Source of the DNA: Candidatus Sabulitectum silens
GTDB taxonomy: Bacteria; Fermentibacterota; Fermentibacteria; Fermentibacterales; JCC-6
NCBI GenBank assembly: GCA_001875255.1
Contig: MJAN01000001.1
Coordinates: forward strand, 1 to 64,000
Direction of reading: 5' to 3'
Length of the DNA: 64,000 nt
Shown: one piece after another, positions 1 through 8,632 of the stretch
Numbering within the stretch: the stretch's first letter is position 1
Layout of the letters: every line of letters begins with the position of its first letter
Notes under the pieces: generated by a model
The model's database searches: none
The model's input: only the letters and a program-made list of their open reading frames with translations
What the model was told of the DNA's origin: nothing
Program-made: the position numbers and the translations under genes

Positions 1-1227
1 CTCTGCGACAACCCGGGCCCCCAGCCCGGAGCCGGAACCTGAACCGGAGCCAGAGCCGGAACCTGAACCGGAGCCAGAGCCGGAACCTGAACCGGAGCCA
101 GAGCCGGAACCGGAGCCGGAGCCAGAACCTGTTGAAGGACCGGAGGAACCCCACCCGGATTCCCTTACTTCCCCAGTGGAGTCCCCTGTGCAGCTGGATA
201 CACTGGAGACCCCCGCTGAAGCCACTGGCCTGTACAGCTGCCCCCTGGGCTTCACCCCTGCGGAAGCCTGCCCGGAGAGCAGCCCCTCCTGTGGCCTTTA
301 TGCCGACCTGAACGCCGACGGCATATGCGATAACCCGGGAACCGAATGCCCCGCCGAGGAAGACACCCTCTGCGGCCTCGACAGCCCCTCCATAATAGGC
401 TGCCCCCTGGGTCTGCCCCCTGAGGGGGCCTGTCCGGATTCACTGGCCCTCTGTCCCCACTGGTACGGCGTCACCTCCGGCACCGTATGCTCCAACCCCG
501 CCGGGGGAAGCAGACGGGTGAACATCATCCTGATCACTCTGGCGGTGCTTCTGACGGCCTCCACATACATGTCACGGAAGTACTACGGGAAAAGGCTGAA
601 GGACCGCCTTAACAGGAACACTGCCCACCATGTTACACGGGGGGTCTCCCTGATGATACTGGGCTTCGGGGTTCAGGGGTGTTTCTGTCCCCTGGGTACA
701 TTCCAGTACATATTCACCGAGGGCGGGTTGGTGTTCCTTGGGCTGACCGGCCTGGCCATTCTTCTTCTTCCCTTTTTATTCAGCATGTTCTTTGGAAGGA
801 TATTCTGCGGATGGGTCTGCCCCATGGGGGCAATGCAGGAGTTTCTTTACAGGATACATGTTCCCGGGCGGTTCTCTCCCTCGGGAAGGCTCCACCGGAA
901 ACTGCGCTACATGAGCCATGTGGTTCTGTTCGCCCTGATTGCCGCCATTCTCCTCAACCGCTACGGCGTTATAAGCATGGCCTGGAAAGCTCCATTCTGC
1001 GCGGTGGACCCCTTCCATACCATGTTCACCCTGTTCCTCTTCGGCAGTCTTGTTATCGCCGGGGCAACAATCCTCCTGGCCATATTCATCAGAAGGTTCT
1101 TCTGCAGATATCTCTGCTTCTACGGAGCGGCCCTTGCGATATTCTCAAGGCTCAGCCTTTGGAGCCGCATCACGGGAAGTAAGGAAAACTCCCGGAGATG
1201 GACTCCGACGAGGAATTCGACAAGTAA
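1..1227 (+). CDS. NapH/CcoG-like polytopic membrane iron-sulfur protein with Pro-Glu repeat arm (5' end outside window)
   Basis: The frame is open from base 2, so the start lies upstream of the window. In order one sees a Pro-Glu repeat, two cysteine-rich modules that each begin CPLG (the first has a calcium-loop-like DLNADGICD), a membrane segment, and four more hydrophobic segments carrying CFCPLG, CGWVCPMGA and CRYLCFYGA. The CxxxCP-type motifs between membrane helices are those of the Fer4_5 family (NapH, NosR, CcoG), which pass electrons across or along the cytoplasmic membrane. The usual C-terminal CxxCxxCxxxCP pairs are absent. As given the frame ends at 1234; adding one A to the A-run near 1185 gives a natural acidic tail (MDSDEEFDK) ending at 1227, 3 bases before the stop of the convergent gene. 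Family is fairly sure; redox partner unknown, although secreted ferredoxins lie a few kb away. Confidence 0.75.
31..126 (+). repeat. 24-bp tandem repeat coding Pro-Glu
   Basis: Four consecutive 24-base units starting gccggaacctgaaccg; the first three are identical and the last has changes. In frame they encode alternating Pro-Glu, a stiff extended linker of the TonB type. Such a repeat is a likely spot for assembly collapse, so copy number is uncertain. Confidence 0.9.
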
Positions 1228-1230
1228 CTC

Positions 1231-2993
1231 CTAGAATCTTACCAGTTTCAGCGGCGGGACACTGCTGCCGGGTACCGAGGCGAAATACACACCGGAGGGA
1301 ATGCCCGCTGTTTCCCATACAGCTGAGTACCCGCCCTGGGAAGGCCCGGCGGGAAGTTCCGCCACTATCCTTCCGGAGATGTCCCGCACCTCGACCCGGG
1401 GCAGTGCCACTCCGGGCAGGAAGCAGTTGAAGACAACGGATTCCCCCAGGGGATTGGACGATACGGAGAGGAAGGGCTGTTCAACCGCCGATGAGTAGCC
1501 CTCGGTACCGGAGGAGGACCCGGCTACTTCAATGTCGTCTATGTACCAGCCTCTCGGTTGCCGGACTCATCGGAACCGAAGACGAACCTGATGGCCCCGG
1601 GGCCGGCAAGGGAGTCGGGGATCTCTATGGTGTATTCCGTCCAGTCCATGATTCCGCTGTATACCGGCGTACCGGAGGGGAAAGGTCCAGTGGTGCCCGT
1701 GGAGATCGTATGGGAATAGGCGGGTATGGGAAACAGATCAATCCATTCCTGTGTTCTGCGGAACTGAACGGTTCCTCCATCAAATGCCACTGAAGAGGAG
1801 AGCTCCTGTGCATCCAGCCAGCTCCAGAAAAGAACTTCACCATCGAGGGGGAAATTCACATATGGGGATTCCAGATAGCCGTAGTGGTTGTTGGAGTAGT
1901 CGCCGGTTCCTGTTGATCCGCACTTGAAGCTGTACTGCCCGGAAGGGGTGTGGTTCCGGGAGGAGGAAACGTGCCAGTCGTTCTCCCATCCGGTTTCTAC
2001 CGGGGACCACGACCAGCCGAAGGAATCGCTTTCAAGGTCGGTTGAAAGACCGGAGCCAACTGGTAGAAGGAACTCGATCTGGTGCTGATAGCCTTCATCC
2101 GCCATGATGGTAAGGCGCATTTCATAGGCCTCTTCCGATGGGGTAACAAGGGGTGCAGTTACAGAGAAATCCTGGCTGCCCCAGGCGTAGCCTTGTTCTT
2201 CCAGAGTGCCGAACTCAGTGTAGTTCTGTGTTACCTGGAGATCCGGGCTGAGGGATTGAAGGATACCGAAGGCATTCTGAAGGGTATAGTCAGAGCTGTT
2301 AAAAACCTCTGTCGCGAGTGCGATGGTCTCTCCAGGCTCAAGGCAGAAGTCTCCGTCGCCGGCTGACTGGTCGCTGGTTGTGAACCATGAAAGCTCCGTG
2401 AACCCGGAGATGTACCCATCCACTTCGATCCAATCCCAGTGAGCGGAAGGTTCACTGCCCATGAGCAGACCGAACAACCCGGCCACGGGCAAAGGATCCT
2501 CCGCTGAAAATGACCATGAATCTCCGGTTGATGGCACCTCGATCAGAAAGTCAAGCTGATCGTCCTGACATGAAAAGGTAAGATCGTAGAAAACTCCGGA
2601 AGGGAAATCAGCTGTCAGGCTGTTCAAAGATGTGGAAAGCGAGCCCTGTTCCACAAGCCGGATCCTGGCAACATCATGATCCGGAGAAACATAAGCTATG
2701 ACACCGGAGTTATCCTCGGTAAGTCTTGTCATTACACCGAAGGCATGAACACCGGTGCAGGAAGAGGTTACTGTTATGTCTGTCAGTTCCATCTGGGCAA
2801 TTGGCGCCAGCACCCCTGGAGAACCGGAAATGCTGCCGTTTACCATACCACTGGAAACAGACCAGGAACCGTTTCCAATTCGCGATTCCCAGTCGCTTAT
2901 ATCGTTGTCCTCGAAATCGTCCTGGAAAGTAATCGCCAGGGCCGCCAGGGGAAGCAGGAAGACTGTCAGAATGAAAAATCTATTAAATTCCAT
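1231..2993 (-). CDS. Secreted multidomain protein with T9SS/FlgD-like C-terminal sorting domain
   Basis: The protein begins with a clear Sec signal (FFILTVFLLPLAALA) at residues 5-20. Next comes a sandwich domain starting DDFEDNDISDW, a middle segment around GDFCLEPGETIALATEVFN that resembles a CARDB/Ig-like adhesion module, and a MAM-like part containing YLESPYVNFP and FVFGSDESGN. In the given sequence it stops at 1539, but the other frame continues directly with YIDDIEVAGSS and a typical sorting domain (SVSSNPLGESVVF, VRDISGRIV, GIPSGVYFASV) ending at 1231, so a one-base error near 1555 is likely. No catalytic residues were recognised; the layout resembles the non-catalytic part of immune inhibitor A-like proteins. 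It faces the membrane iron-sulfur gene tail to tail. Confidence 0.7.
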
Positions 2994-3078
2994 TATGAAT
3001 ACCTCTCTTTCTGTACCTATTTGAATACAGTTCGAGAGCTATGTCAAGAGTCTGTTGCTGTTTATATCGCCTTATCGG

Positions 3079-4217
3079 CTATTCTCCCAAAAGCTTCAGA
3101 ACCGACCGGGCCTGCCGGGCCACCGGAGGGTCTATCATCTTCGAACCCAGGGCAACGGCGCCAAGACCCTTCTCTTCCGCCTCCTTCATGGCGGCTACTA
3201 TCATTCGGGCCCTTTCCACCTGTTCCGGGGTTGGCATGAAGCCCTGTTCCACGGTTGCTACCTGTGCCGGGTGAATGCAGCCCTTTCCCACGAAGCCCAG
3301 CATTTTCGCCTCTTCAACGCTTTTCTTCAGACCCTCTTCGTTCTTAACATCGGTGTAGACGGTGTCGATGGGCTGCAGCCCCGCTGCCCGTGCGGCCATG
3401 ACCACAATGCTCCTGGCGGTGAAGCTTTCCCTTCCCTGGGCAGTGGGGAGCACTCCCATTTCCGCGGTAAGGTCCTGAAGACCCAGTGTAAGGGCTGCCA
3501 TTTCCGGGACCGAATCGGCTATGGACAGGGCGTTGAGAACCCCACGGGGGCTTTCGATGATGGGCATTATCCAGGGGAACTGCTCCCTGCCGCAGAGTTC
3601 CATTACCATTTCTATCATGTCACGGTTGGCGGCCACCTGATCGGCGCTCTCCACCTTGGGGACAAGTATGTGCTGCACCGGCTGGGGCACTATCCAGCTG
3701 AGGTCGTCGGTTGCCTCGTATCCCTGGTTGATCCTTACCATTACCTCGGTATCGCCGAAGTCGAGGTTGGCCAGTGCGTAGGCGGTGAGTATCCTGGCCT
3801 CACCCTTCCGTTCCGGGGAAACGCTGTCTTCGAGGTCGAGGATAACGCCGTCGGCACCGGAAGCCGCGGCGTTCTCAATGAACCGGGGGCTGTTTCCCGG
3901 GGCATAGAGACGGCTTCGCCTGGGCCGGTCCTTCTCGTGGACGGACCATTTCTCCGCAGGGGGAGTATCAGGAAATCGTCTCCCAGTTCCATTCGGACCG
4001 CCGCCTCGAACCTTGCGGCGGCAACCCATGGAGCGGAGCCGGAGTCCTCCGCAACCGCTGTTCCCGTTGTAAGCTCCAGCCTTTCCGCAGCTCGTTCAAC
4101 CTGCTTCAGCTGGGCAGGGGTGAAGCCCCGGAGGCTGAGCTCCCCTTTGCCGGGGGTGTATGTAACTAAGATGTCGGACTTAACCCTTGGTCCTGAATAA
4201 CCGGCACTCGAGGCCAT
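3079..4217 (-). CDS. citE: CitD-CitE fusion: citrate lyase acyl carrier domain joined to HpcH/HpaI-type CoA-ester lyase
   Basis: The start has a good AGGAGG site 13 bases after the preceding stop. Residues 1-85 match citrate lyase acyl carrier protein: AGYSGPRVKSDILV contains the region of the prosthetic-group serine and EDSGSAPWVAAARFEAAVR the conserved helix. The rest is CitE-like, with RLYAPGNSPRF, the metal-binding DLEDSV, VRINQ, PIIESPRG, GLQDLTAEMG and GKGCIHPAQV. The two parts are in different frames in the given sequence and meet at a run of five G at 3959-3963; no stop or start separates them, so one base change fuses them. The CitE class cleaves a citryl-, malyl- or similar CoA/ACP thioester. 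No citF, citC, citX or citG is in the window, so the substrate is open. It is the last gene of the minus-strand cluster that includes the secreted ferredoxins. Confidence 0.72.
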
Positions 4218-4230
4218 TATCTTTCCTCCT

Positions 4231-4757
4231 CTAATAGTTCTGATAAGCCGGGCAGGTGCTGCAGTCCAGCGTGCTGCAGCCGGCGTCGCTGGTGAGCAGG
4301 AAGGTGAAACCCTCTTCGGGGTGGCATCTGAAACTGTAGCTTGAGAGATACTGATAGACTACTCCCGCCCTCTCGGAATCATAGGGCTCGTATTCCACCG
4401 CGAAAAGGCGGAAATTCCTTGAGGCCGCCAGTTCGTTGGCCTGGATCTGCCAGGGCTGCAGTTCAGCTCCGGAGCGGAAATCCATCCACCAGGGTCCTAT
4501 GACCCCGGAGAGCTCAGGGATGGATGCAAGGCTTTCATTCCAGCGGTTCTCAGTTGACTCCACAAGAACGAAGACCGGTCCTCCTGAATCCCGGAGGTCA
4601 GCGAACATGTCCCGCCCTCTGTCCTCCTCCATTTCAGGGAAGGTGAGTATGTAGAGGGTGTCTTCCTCCATGGCATTGAACACCTCCGCATGGGGGGAAT
4701 CCCCGGCATTGTCTACAACAACATCCCCGGAGGAGAAGTAATAGGAGGCTACCCCCG
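4231..4757 (-). CDS. Unknown extracytoplasmic protein or C-terminal extension of the DsbD-like protein
   Basis: The open frame runs from the end of the DsbD-like gene. No good start codon is found before a GTG at about 4683, while the codons before it (VASYYFSSGDVVVDNAGD...) read like real protein. The upstream gene ends in ILGIRG at a run of five G; one base fewer or more would join the two frames into one protein of about 370 residues. The sequence ends with a cysteine-rich tail, DAGCSTLDCSTCPAYQNY, with a CxxxxCxxC arrangement. The part DTLYILTFPEMEED...GGPVFVLVE resembles a thioredoxin-fold strand pattern, but no CxxC active site is present. Function not recognised; it may be a periplasmic partner domain of the membrane protein. 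Confidence 0.5.
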
Positions 4758-5347
4758 GATCCCCAGTATTCCAAAGTAGACCGCCACGAAGATAGCGGCG
4801 TACCTGGCAACGGTGTTAAGCCACTTCTTTCCGCTGAAAAGGCCGAATGCAGCGAAGGGAAGGATGTACACTGTGGTGCCGAAGAAGAAGCCTGTGAAAA
4901 GCAGGGCGCCGTCCAGGGCGCCGCTGGACTTGAAGGCGCTGGTAACCGCCATGAGGAACGCCGGACAAAGGGAGAATCCAGTGAGCATCCCAAGCAGGAT
5001 CGGGCTTTTGGTGAACTTCATCCACTTGGGGATGTTGCAGCCACCGCAGCTCTTGTGAACCCTGACCACCGATACAACGAGATAGACAGAGAAAAGGATG
5101 TAGCCGGCGTAGGCCAGGGGAATTCTCACCGATGAGGGAAAGTAGCCCCCCACCAGGCCCATTACCGCCCCGAAGGCGGCGTAGGAAACGAATCTCCCGA
5201 GATTCAGAAGCAATATGGTAATGACGGACTGCTTTCCGGTGCGCTCTTCGCTGAGCAGGTAGGAAAGATAGACCGGCCCGCAGGAAGCAAGACAGGAAAT
5301 ACCGGTGGCAAGGCCCAGCCCGGCACCCTCAGCAAGTCCGGAAACAT
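4749..5347 (-). CDS. DsbD/CcdA-like membrane protein (sulfite exporter TauE/SafE-type fold)
   Basis: About 200 residues with six hydrophobic segments. The first contains GLATGISCLASCGPVYLSYLL, and a later one KSPILLGMLTGFSLCPAFLMA, the paired-cysteine pattern of the DsbD/CcdA family that carries reducing equivalents from cytoplasmic thioredoxin across the membrane; a central CGGC lies in a loop. The best start is the ATG at 5345-5347 behind GAGGAG, which needs one base inserted near 5332 to enter the frame; otherwise only weak TTG/GTG starts further upstream exist. It follows the barrel gene after a hairpin. Neighbouring secreted ferredoxins have many cysteines, so a role in keeping them reduced during maturation is a reasonable inference. 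Metal or sulfur export is an alternative. Confidence 0.65.
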
Positions 5348-5377
5348 TATTAACTCCTCTGTCTGGTGAAAAGGACA

Positions 5378-5410
5378 CCGCGGCTGCTCTCAATAAGATA
5401 ACAGCCGCGG
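5378..5410 (-). terminator. Perfect 9-bp inverted repeat between barrel and DsbD-like genes
   Basis: CCGCGGCTG at 5378-5386 pairs exactly with CAGCCGCGG at 5402-5410 around a 15-base loop. On the minus strand it is followed by a short T-rich stretch (TGTCCTTTTC). It could be an intrinsic terminator or a partial attenuator that lowers expression of the DsbD-like and citDE genes relative to the ferredoxins. Confidence 0.5.
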
Positions 5411-5432
5411 CGGTATTTGTTCCATTATGCCG

Positions 5433-6632
5433 TTAATGGGCGGCGGGGTAAAACCCTATTCCGCTTCTGACCCTGCCCCATACTTCCGCGGGGTCAAGGT
5501 TGGAGCCCTCACGCTCGTAGAGGGCGTATACATTCAGGCCGTTCTCCATTCGGAATTCCAGGCCTCCCCCGACAACTTCCCTGGTTCTGTAGCCCCCGGT
5601 GTTCGCAACTGAACTGGGGCCGTACCAGAGTTTGCCGGTGAGAAGGGCGGAAAGACCTGATACCAGGCTGATCCTGCCCTCGACCTCGCCCAGCCTTGTT
5701 GTAACCGCGGACTGTGTGAACTGGCCCCCCACCGTGATGGAAGAGGGGACATTTCCCCAGCCTGCGAACTTGAACCTCGTTCTGAGGGCGCTCTGGAAGG
5801 GGCCCATTGCCGTCTGGTCTTCGTAGAAGTCCGCCGCCTGGGAGAAGGTGATGTTGAAGGCGACATTCCGGGCAATGTTCTGCACCGCCCGGAGCCTTCC
5901 GGTGAAGCGGTCTGGAAGGTCCATGCCGGTGTAGTCCTCCCCGGTATAGAAGGAATACTCCGCTTCAGCTGTTACGAAGGAAAGCACCGGGAAGCGGCCG
6001 GGTGTGTATCCCGCTGCGATATCCACACGGGACCAGTCCCCCTGGTAGTCGTATCCGTCGAGTTTCGTTGTGTGTGAAACTCCACCGGCTGAGAGGTAAG
6101 CCCCCACTGGTGTGTGCCAGAGCACCCCTCCGCCGAAACCTGTTTCCGACCATTCGGCGTCGAGATCGGAATCGAGGGCGGCGACATCCCTTAACGTGTA
6201 CCGTCCGGTTGCCTCGACCTCGAACAGACCGGGAAGGGCCCATTTGAGGGTCATGCCAGGGCACAGGGAAGAATTGTGGTAGCCCTCACCCAGGGAAGCG
6301 GGGTAAATGGTCTGTGAGCTGTCGAAGTCAATGTCATACCGCAGTTCGGGATTCACGGTGAATCCACCGAAGCGGACCCTGCCCTCGAGGAGGGACTCAA
6401 GCCTGTTCCCGTGCAGACGGGGAAGTGCCGCGCCGGTTCCCGCGGTGGACCAGTCCTCGTTCAGTGTGATGTTCCAGGTTTCACCGGTGGCCCTGAAGCC
6501 GGCGGTTATCTCCTTACGAAGGCCGTCGCCGTATGTGAGGCTGTCGGAAACTCCGTCGATCTGTACCCACTCCTCCATGGTAACACCGAAGACCGTGGCC
6601 GCGAGCAGGAGCGTCAAAGCTGTGTATTTCAT
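5433..6632 (-). CDS. Probable outer-membrane beta-barrel protein of the secreted-ferredoxin cluster
   Basis: The start ATG overlaps the stop of the preceding ferredoxin gene (TGATG), showing translational coupling; the open frame extends further upstream but only inside that gene. Residues 1-18 (KYTALTLLLAATVFG) are a signal peptide. The remaining roughly 380 residues show repeated alternation of polar and hydrophobic residues with aromatic ends (for example EITAGFRATGETWNITL, VNPELRYDIDF, FEVEATGRYTL, VDIAAGYTPG, AEAEYSFYTG, NVYALYEREG), ending GIGFYPAAH. This is what a transmembrane beta-barrel of perhaps 16 or more strands looks like. No cysteine motif is present apart from a single Cys. 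Its tight linkage to five secreted iron-sulfur proteins suggests a pore that houses or passes them. It is intact. Confidence 0.65.
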   Translation of the reverse strand: MKYTALTLLLAATVFGVTMEEWVQIDGVSDSLTYGDGLRKEITAGFRATGETWNITLNEDWSTAGTGAALPRLHGNRLESLLEGRVRFGGFTVNPELRYDIDFDSSQTIYPASLGEGYHNSSLCPGMTLKWALPGLFEVEATGRYTLRDVAALDSDLDAEWSETGFGGGVLWHTPVGAYLSAGGVSHTTKLDGYDYQGDWSRVDIAAGYTPGRFPVLSFVTAEAEYSFYTGEDYTGMDLPDRFTGRLRAVQNIARNVAFNITFSQAADFYEDQTAMGPFQSALRTRFKFAGWGNVPSSITVGGQFTQSAVTTRLGEVEGRISLVSGLSALLTGKLWYGPSSVANTGGYRTREVVGGGLEFRMENGLNVYALYEREGSNLDPAEVWGRVRSGIGFYPAAH

Positions 6633-6880
6633 CAGTATATGGCTCCTTCCGGGCAGACTTCGATACACCGGTTGCACTGGTGGCACAGCACCGGGTTTAT
6701 CACCGCGTCGCCGTCTATCACCTCGATGGCGCCATAGGGACAGACCTCTTCGCATTCACCGCATCCGATGCACCTGGCGGTGTCAACGGTTATCATGGCG
6801 TTGGCCAGTGGGCTGCTGCATGCCGCCAGGGCGGCAAGGACCAGCAGCGCCAGCAAAACGAGCCTAGTGGATGGCGTCAT
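6632..6880 (-). CDS. Exported 2[4Fe-4S] ferredoxin lipoprotein, 82 residues
   Basis: The N terminus is a lipoprotein signal, [16 protein letters not shown], with lipobox LAAC and serines after the cysteine. The mature part is almost nothing but a bacterial-type ferredoxin: [12 protein letters not shown] and [12 protein letters not shown], two complete CxxCxxCxxxCP motifs that bind two [4Fe-4S] clusters. The start overlaps the end of the upstream ferredoxin gene by 17 bases and its stop overlaps the barrel start. Ferredoxins of this type are normally cytoplasmic; a lipidated one would sit at the periplasmic face of a membrane or at the cell surface. The reading is direct; the location is inferred from the signal. 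Confidence 0.82.
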   Translation of the reverse strand: MTPSTRLVLLALLVLAALAACSSPLANAMITVDTARCIGCGECEEVCPYGAIEVIDGDAVINPVLCHQCNRCIEVCPEGAIY

Positions 6881-7094
6881 AGGTGCACACCCCCTGACAC
6901 AATCCGCAGTTGATGCAGACTTCCGGGTCTATGTGTGAAACGCCGTCTTCAATGGTAACGGCATCCACGGGGCAGACCTTCTCGCAGTCACCGCATCCGC
7001 TGCATTTATCCGGTTCCACCTGGTATCCCGCTCCGGCAAAGGCCGCAGCCACCGCCGCCGCAAGGACCAGGATCATCATCCCCCTCTTAAGCAT
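6864..7094 (-). CDS. Exported 2[4Fe-4S] ferredoxin, 76 residues
   Basis: The signal peptide [17 protein letters not shown] has a normal AxA-type cleavage site. After about ten residues come [12 protein letters not shown] and [12 protein letters not shown], two cluster motifs with a Thr in place of the last Pro. Start and upstream stop overlap as TGATG. It has no lipobox, so it is predicted to be soluble in the periplasm or processed further. Together with its neighbours it forms a series of small iron-sulfur carriers of one, presumably membrane-associated, chain. Confidence 0.82.
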   Translation of the reverse strand: MLKRGMMILVLAAAVAAAFAGAGYQVEPDKCSGCGDCEKVCPVDAVTIEDGVSHIDPEVCINCGLCQGVCTYDAIH

Positions 7095-7525
7095 CAGTCC
7101 TCCTCGAACCCCTGTTGCAGGATAATCTCATCGTTCTCCGGTGTTATGCCGATCAGGGAGCAGTCCTCAAGGTTCAGGGGGTGAATGGCGTTCACCGGGC
7201 AGCTTCCAGCGCAGATGCCGCAGTTGATGCACAGGGCCGGGTCGATAACCGCCTTTCCGCATTCATCCACGGAAATGGCCTCCACCGGACAGGTGCTGAC
7301 GCAGAGCTGGCAGCTGATGCAGTCCTCGGGAACCACATAAAAGGCTTCCTTCAGTTCAGTGCCCCCGGGGAAAACCCCCTCTTCCTTTTCCAGTACAGCG
7401 AGAACCGCTCCACCGGCACGGACCTCCAGTCGGGCGAAATCGCCCTCCACCTGGCCCCAGCTGATGGAAAACACTCCCGCCGCGGCGGCGAAGGCGCAAA
7501 CCAGTACTATGGCAGCGTTCTTCAT
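7094..7525 (-). CDS. Exported 2[4Fe-4S] ferredoxin with extra N-terminal domain, 143 residues
   Basis: Residues 1-25 form a signal peptide (AAIVLVCAFAAAAGVFS). A domain of about 45 residues (VEGDFARLEVRAGGAVLAVLEKEEG) without cysteine precedes two motifs, CISCQLCVSTCP and CINCGICAGSCP, separated by the usual ferredoxin spacing. A 25-residue acidic tail ends in QGFEED. The gene starts 27 bases after the stop of the large ferredoxin lipoprotein. The added N-terminal part could dock the carrier to a partner. Intact, no frameshift. Confidence 0.8.
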   Translation of the reverse strand: MKNAAIVLVCAFAAAAGVFSISWGQVEGDFARLEVRAGGAVLAVLEKEEGVFPGGTELKEAFYVVPEDCISCQLCVSTCPVEAISVDECGKAVIDPALCINCGICAGSCPVNAIHPLNLEDCSLIGITPENDEIILQQGFEED

Positions 7526-7552
7526 TTACGCTCCTTTCCCGTTTTATCAGAA

Positions 7553-8524
7553 TTATGGTCTTACAGGCTGTTCGCTTACCCAGTCGGCGGGCACTACACG
7601 GTGCATCATTGATTTCAGGCCGAGATAGCTCTCGGTAGGATCAATTACGCTGTTGTAGTTCCAGCACTCCACAAAGCATTTGCCGCAGTTCTGGCAGAGG
7701 TCGTAGTCGACATACACCATGTAGTTCACTGGCCCGGCTCCCACCGTATCCTGCCAGATCGCATCGTAGGGGCAGCCTGTGCCGGTGAATACCGTTCTTT
7801 CCTCGTCTGCCCAGTCCTCTACGATATGGCAGCCGCCGAAGCATCCAAGGCTGTCTTCGCCGGGCTGGCAGAGGCCGCAGTTCTTGGTCAGGGGAGTCCA
7901 GATCGAGCCCCAGGCATTGAAGAAGACAATTCTGTAGGCGGCATCGGTAACGGCGATCTCATCGGCGGGCTGGTCTTCACCGTAGAAGGCCCTGATACCG
8001 AAGTAGTAGTCCCTACCGTTCCTGGTCCCTGTGATCGCTTCCACGGGACATACATCCTGGCAGAGGCCGCAGGAGGTACATTTGTCGTAGTCTATTACCG
8101 CAACGCCGCCCTGAACCATAATTGCGTCATTGGGGCATTCAGCCTCGCAGAGGCCGCAGGCAATGCAGGGTTCCGGAAGAACTTCGATTACATTGAATGC
8201 CAAGCCGCTGTCCGCCGGGGCTACTACTATTTCCATGGGGATTGCGTTCTCCCAGTTCTCTGCGGTAATAGGTTCCTCGGAAGCCCTTATCTCGTAGAAA
8301 GCCGCTCCCTCCACCTCGCTCCAGTGCATGGTGAAGGCTGAGTACTCTCCGAGATTGTCATATTGCCAGAGACCCTCCGAACCCTGGGTGTACCCTATCT
8401 CCACCATAAGGGTACCGGCGCTTACTGCAGTGGGAATAACTGGATTGTCCGCTTCGCTTATACATGCTCCCACCGTAGCAAGAACGATGATGGCCACTAG
8501 AGCCAGTCTGTTTCCTTTTTCCAT
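7553..8524 (-). CDS. Large exported polyferredoxin lipoprotein with fibronectin-III-like halves, 323 residues
   Basis: The N terminus is a lipoprotein signal ending in the lipobox VGAC. Residues 35-100 read as the first strands of an FnIII-like domain (AFTMHWSEVEGAAFYEIRAS). Then come CIACGLCEAECP and CTSCGLCQDVCP, after which the FnIII pattern resumes (GRDYYFGIRAFYG...AYRIVFFN). A second cysteine-rich part has CGLC, CFGGC, GTGCP and finally CQNCGKCFVECW. In all 17 cysteines besides the lipid one, enough for four [4Fe-4S] clusters, the last two with non-standard spacing. It is about 75% similar by eye to the upstream paralog. A palindrome shared with that paralog lies 73 bases before the start. 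Exposed, lipid-anchored multi-cluster electron carrier is the best reading. Confidence 0.8.
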   Translation of the reverse strand: MEKGNRLALVAIIVLATVGACISEADNPVIPTAVSAGTLMVEIGYTQGSEGLWQYDNLGEYSAFTMHWSEVEGAAFYEIRASEEPITAENWENAIPMEIVVAPADSGLAFNVIEVLPEPCIACGLCEAECPNDAIMVQGGVAVIDYDKCTSCGLCQDVCPVEAITGTRNGRDYYFGIRAFYGEDQPADEIAVTDAAYRIVFFNAWGSIWTPLTKNCGLCQPGEDSLGCFGGCHIVEDWADEERTVFTGTGCPYDAIWQDTVGAGPVNYMVYVDYDLCQNCGKCFVECWNYNSVIDPTESYLGLKSMMHRVVPADWVSEQPVRP

Positions 8525-8596
8525 TTCCGCCTCCGAAGACAGTGTCTACCTAATCTATTCCAGAGAATCAATTATGGTTCCTTCTCCGGAAGAAAA

Positions 8597-8613
8597 CAAC
8601 CGTTTCTGGAAAC
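8597..8613 (-). promoter_or_regulatory. Palindromic operator candidate upstream of polyferredoxin gene 2
   Basis: The 17-base sequence caaccgtttctggaaac contains the perfect palindrome GTTTCTGGAAAC at 8602-8613. The same 17 bases recur before the upstream paralog. On the minus strand the palindrome is followed directly by GGTTGT, a possible -35 element. Confidence 0.5.
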
Positions 8614-8632
8614 CTCTGATGCCGATGGACTT

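Noticed and set aside
31..126. CRISPR-like array at the window start
   Set aside because: The repeats are contiguous without spacers and code alternating Pro-Glu in frame.
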